Origin: Psychrobacillus sp042945595
GTDB taxonomy: Bacteria; Bacillota; Bacilli; Bacillales_A; Planococcaceae
Assembly: GCF_042945595.1 (NCBI RefSeq)
Contig: NZ_CP168493.1
Coordinates: 2,046,001-2,110,000, forward strand
Direction: 5' to 3'
Length of the DNA: 64,000 nucleotides
The translations under genes were made by a program, and so were the position numbers. Shown here one piece after another: positions 63,438-64,000 of this stretch. Position 1 is the first letter of the stretch. Every line of letters begins with the position of its first letter. A model generated the notes under the pieces. The model was not told the DNA's origin and made no database searches. It was given only the letters and a program-made list of their open reading frames with translations.

Positions 63438-64000
63438 ACAGTCATCTGCATATCTGACGATATACATTTGTTTGAGATTTGTTTTCCTTAACGCCCTTGT
63501 CTTACTATTGGTTGCGTAAGCATGTTTTGTTTTTAGGCATTCCCATTGGTTAGATATCCACCAATCTAAGTCATTTAAAACAATGTTTGATAAAAGAGGA
63601 AACAGGATTCCTCCTTGCGGAGTTCCTTTTGTTGGAATACCAATGCCTTTGATTGGTGCTTTTAACATTTTCGAGACAATCGTTAAAACTCTTTTGTCGC
63701 ATATGCCTATACTGTACATTTGTTTAATTAACTTTGAATGGCTCACGTTGTCAAAGAAACCTTGTATATCAATGTCTACTACATGATGCAACTTCACATT
63801 ATTGACTAAGAACTGACATCTAGCCATTACATGGTGAGTTGACCTATTTGGTCTAAAACCGTATGAATGGTGATAAAATTTAGCTTCACATATTGGCTCT
63901 AGTACTTGTTTGAACATCTGTTGAATTAGTCTATCTCTCATAATCGGAATACCTAATGGACGTTTCTTTCCATTAGGTTTAGGTATCTCAACCCTTCGTA
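63438..64000 (-). pseudogene. Outer intron reverse transcriptase, N-terminal part (runs off window)
   Basis: RT motifs KRPLGIPIMRDRLIQQM, FYHHSYGFRPNRSTH, VDIDIQGFFDNVSH, KGTPQGGIL and VRYADD. The frame is cut by the inner intron directly after YADD. The beginning lies beyond 64000. Confidence 0.85.

Larger units (their letters stand above)
60511..64000 (-). mobile_element. Outer group II intron (A), 5' end beyond the window
   Basis: Its 3' end shows domain V (60561-60595, containing CGCCTAATGCGGTGAAAGTC) and domain VI (60511-60560, ending near CCTATTGCTATT), typical of bacterial ML/CL-type introns. Its reverse-transcriptase gene is interrupted by a second intron (61567-63437) and carries two frameshifts. 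Intron A can still lie in an RNA, but its own protein is probably dead. Confidence 0.75.

Noticed and set aside
1..64000. CRISPR array
   Set aside because: No regularly spaced repeats were seen anywhere in the window.

Overview
The window is AT-rich, chromosomal-looking DNA of a low-GC Gram-positive bacterium. Strong GGAGG-type ribosome binding sites, frequent TTG/GTG starts, an argGH operon with an AhrC-type operator, RlmCD, HelD, a TPP-riboswitch thiamine operon, CtaB and an MsmX/YxkF pair all point to Bacillales, probably Bacillaceae or Planococcaceae. The species cannot be fixed from the sequence alone.

Layout. 1-5.0 kb: start of an msmX-like ATPase gene, a PucR-type regulator, argGH and an old-yellow-enzyme reductase. 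5-23.5 kb: an accessory stretch, mostly on the minus strand, with four GNAT acetyltransferases, two phosphotransferases, an AlkZ-related protein, a deaminase, hydrolases, a gluzincin-type membrane protease, a Nudix hydrolase, lipoproteins and many tiny membrane ORFs, several of them broken. 23.5-30.3 kb: P-type calcium ATPase, ctaB and secreted or membrane unknowns, with a short dispersed intergenic repeat. 30.4-34 kb: helD and a GC-richer alpha/beta hydrolase. 34-41 kb: two more GNATs, a polyketide-cyclase-fold protein, GC-rich rlmCD and a dihydrouridine synthase. 41.1-45 kb: TPP riboswitch, then thiY, a thiamine-binding protein, thiX, thiZ and a TatD hydrolase. 45.4-47 kb: a PhoX-family phosphatase.

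47.4-54.0 kb is a 6.55-kb integrated element bounded by a perfect 36-bp direct repeat. It holds a tyrosine integrase with two lesions, an excisionase-like gene, a helix-turn-helix protein with two identical palindromic operators, and a cargo module. The cargo is an RNPP/PlcR-like regulator, a divergent exported pro-peptide gene, a 382-aa secreted protein of unknown function with a hydrophobic hairpin, and a small two-helix membrane protein. PlcR-box-like motifs recur in its intergenic spaces. The simplest reading, which is inference, is peptide quorum sensing controlling a secreted toxin or bacteriocin with its immunity protein. This is the best candidate for an undescribed system here.

54.1-57 kb: a PHP-plus-ABC-ATPase protein of the TrlF type, possibly defensive. 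57-60.4 kb: small unknowns, a truncated IS3-family element and a 366-aa helical unknown. 60.5-64 kb: two nested group II introns. An intact intron-encoded reverse transcriptase sits inside the decayed reverse transcriptase of a second intron that runs off the window end.
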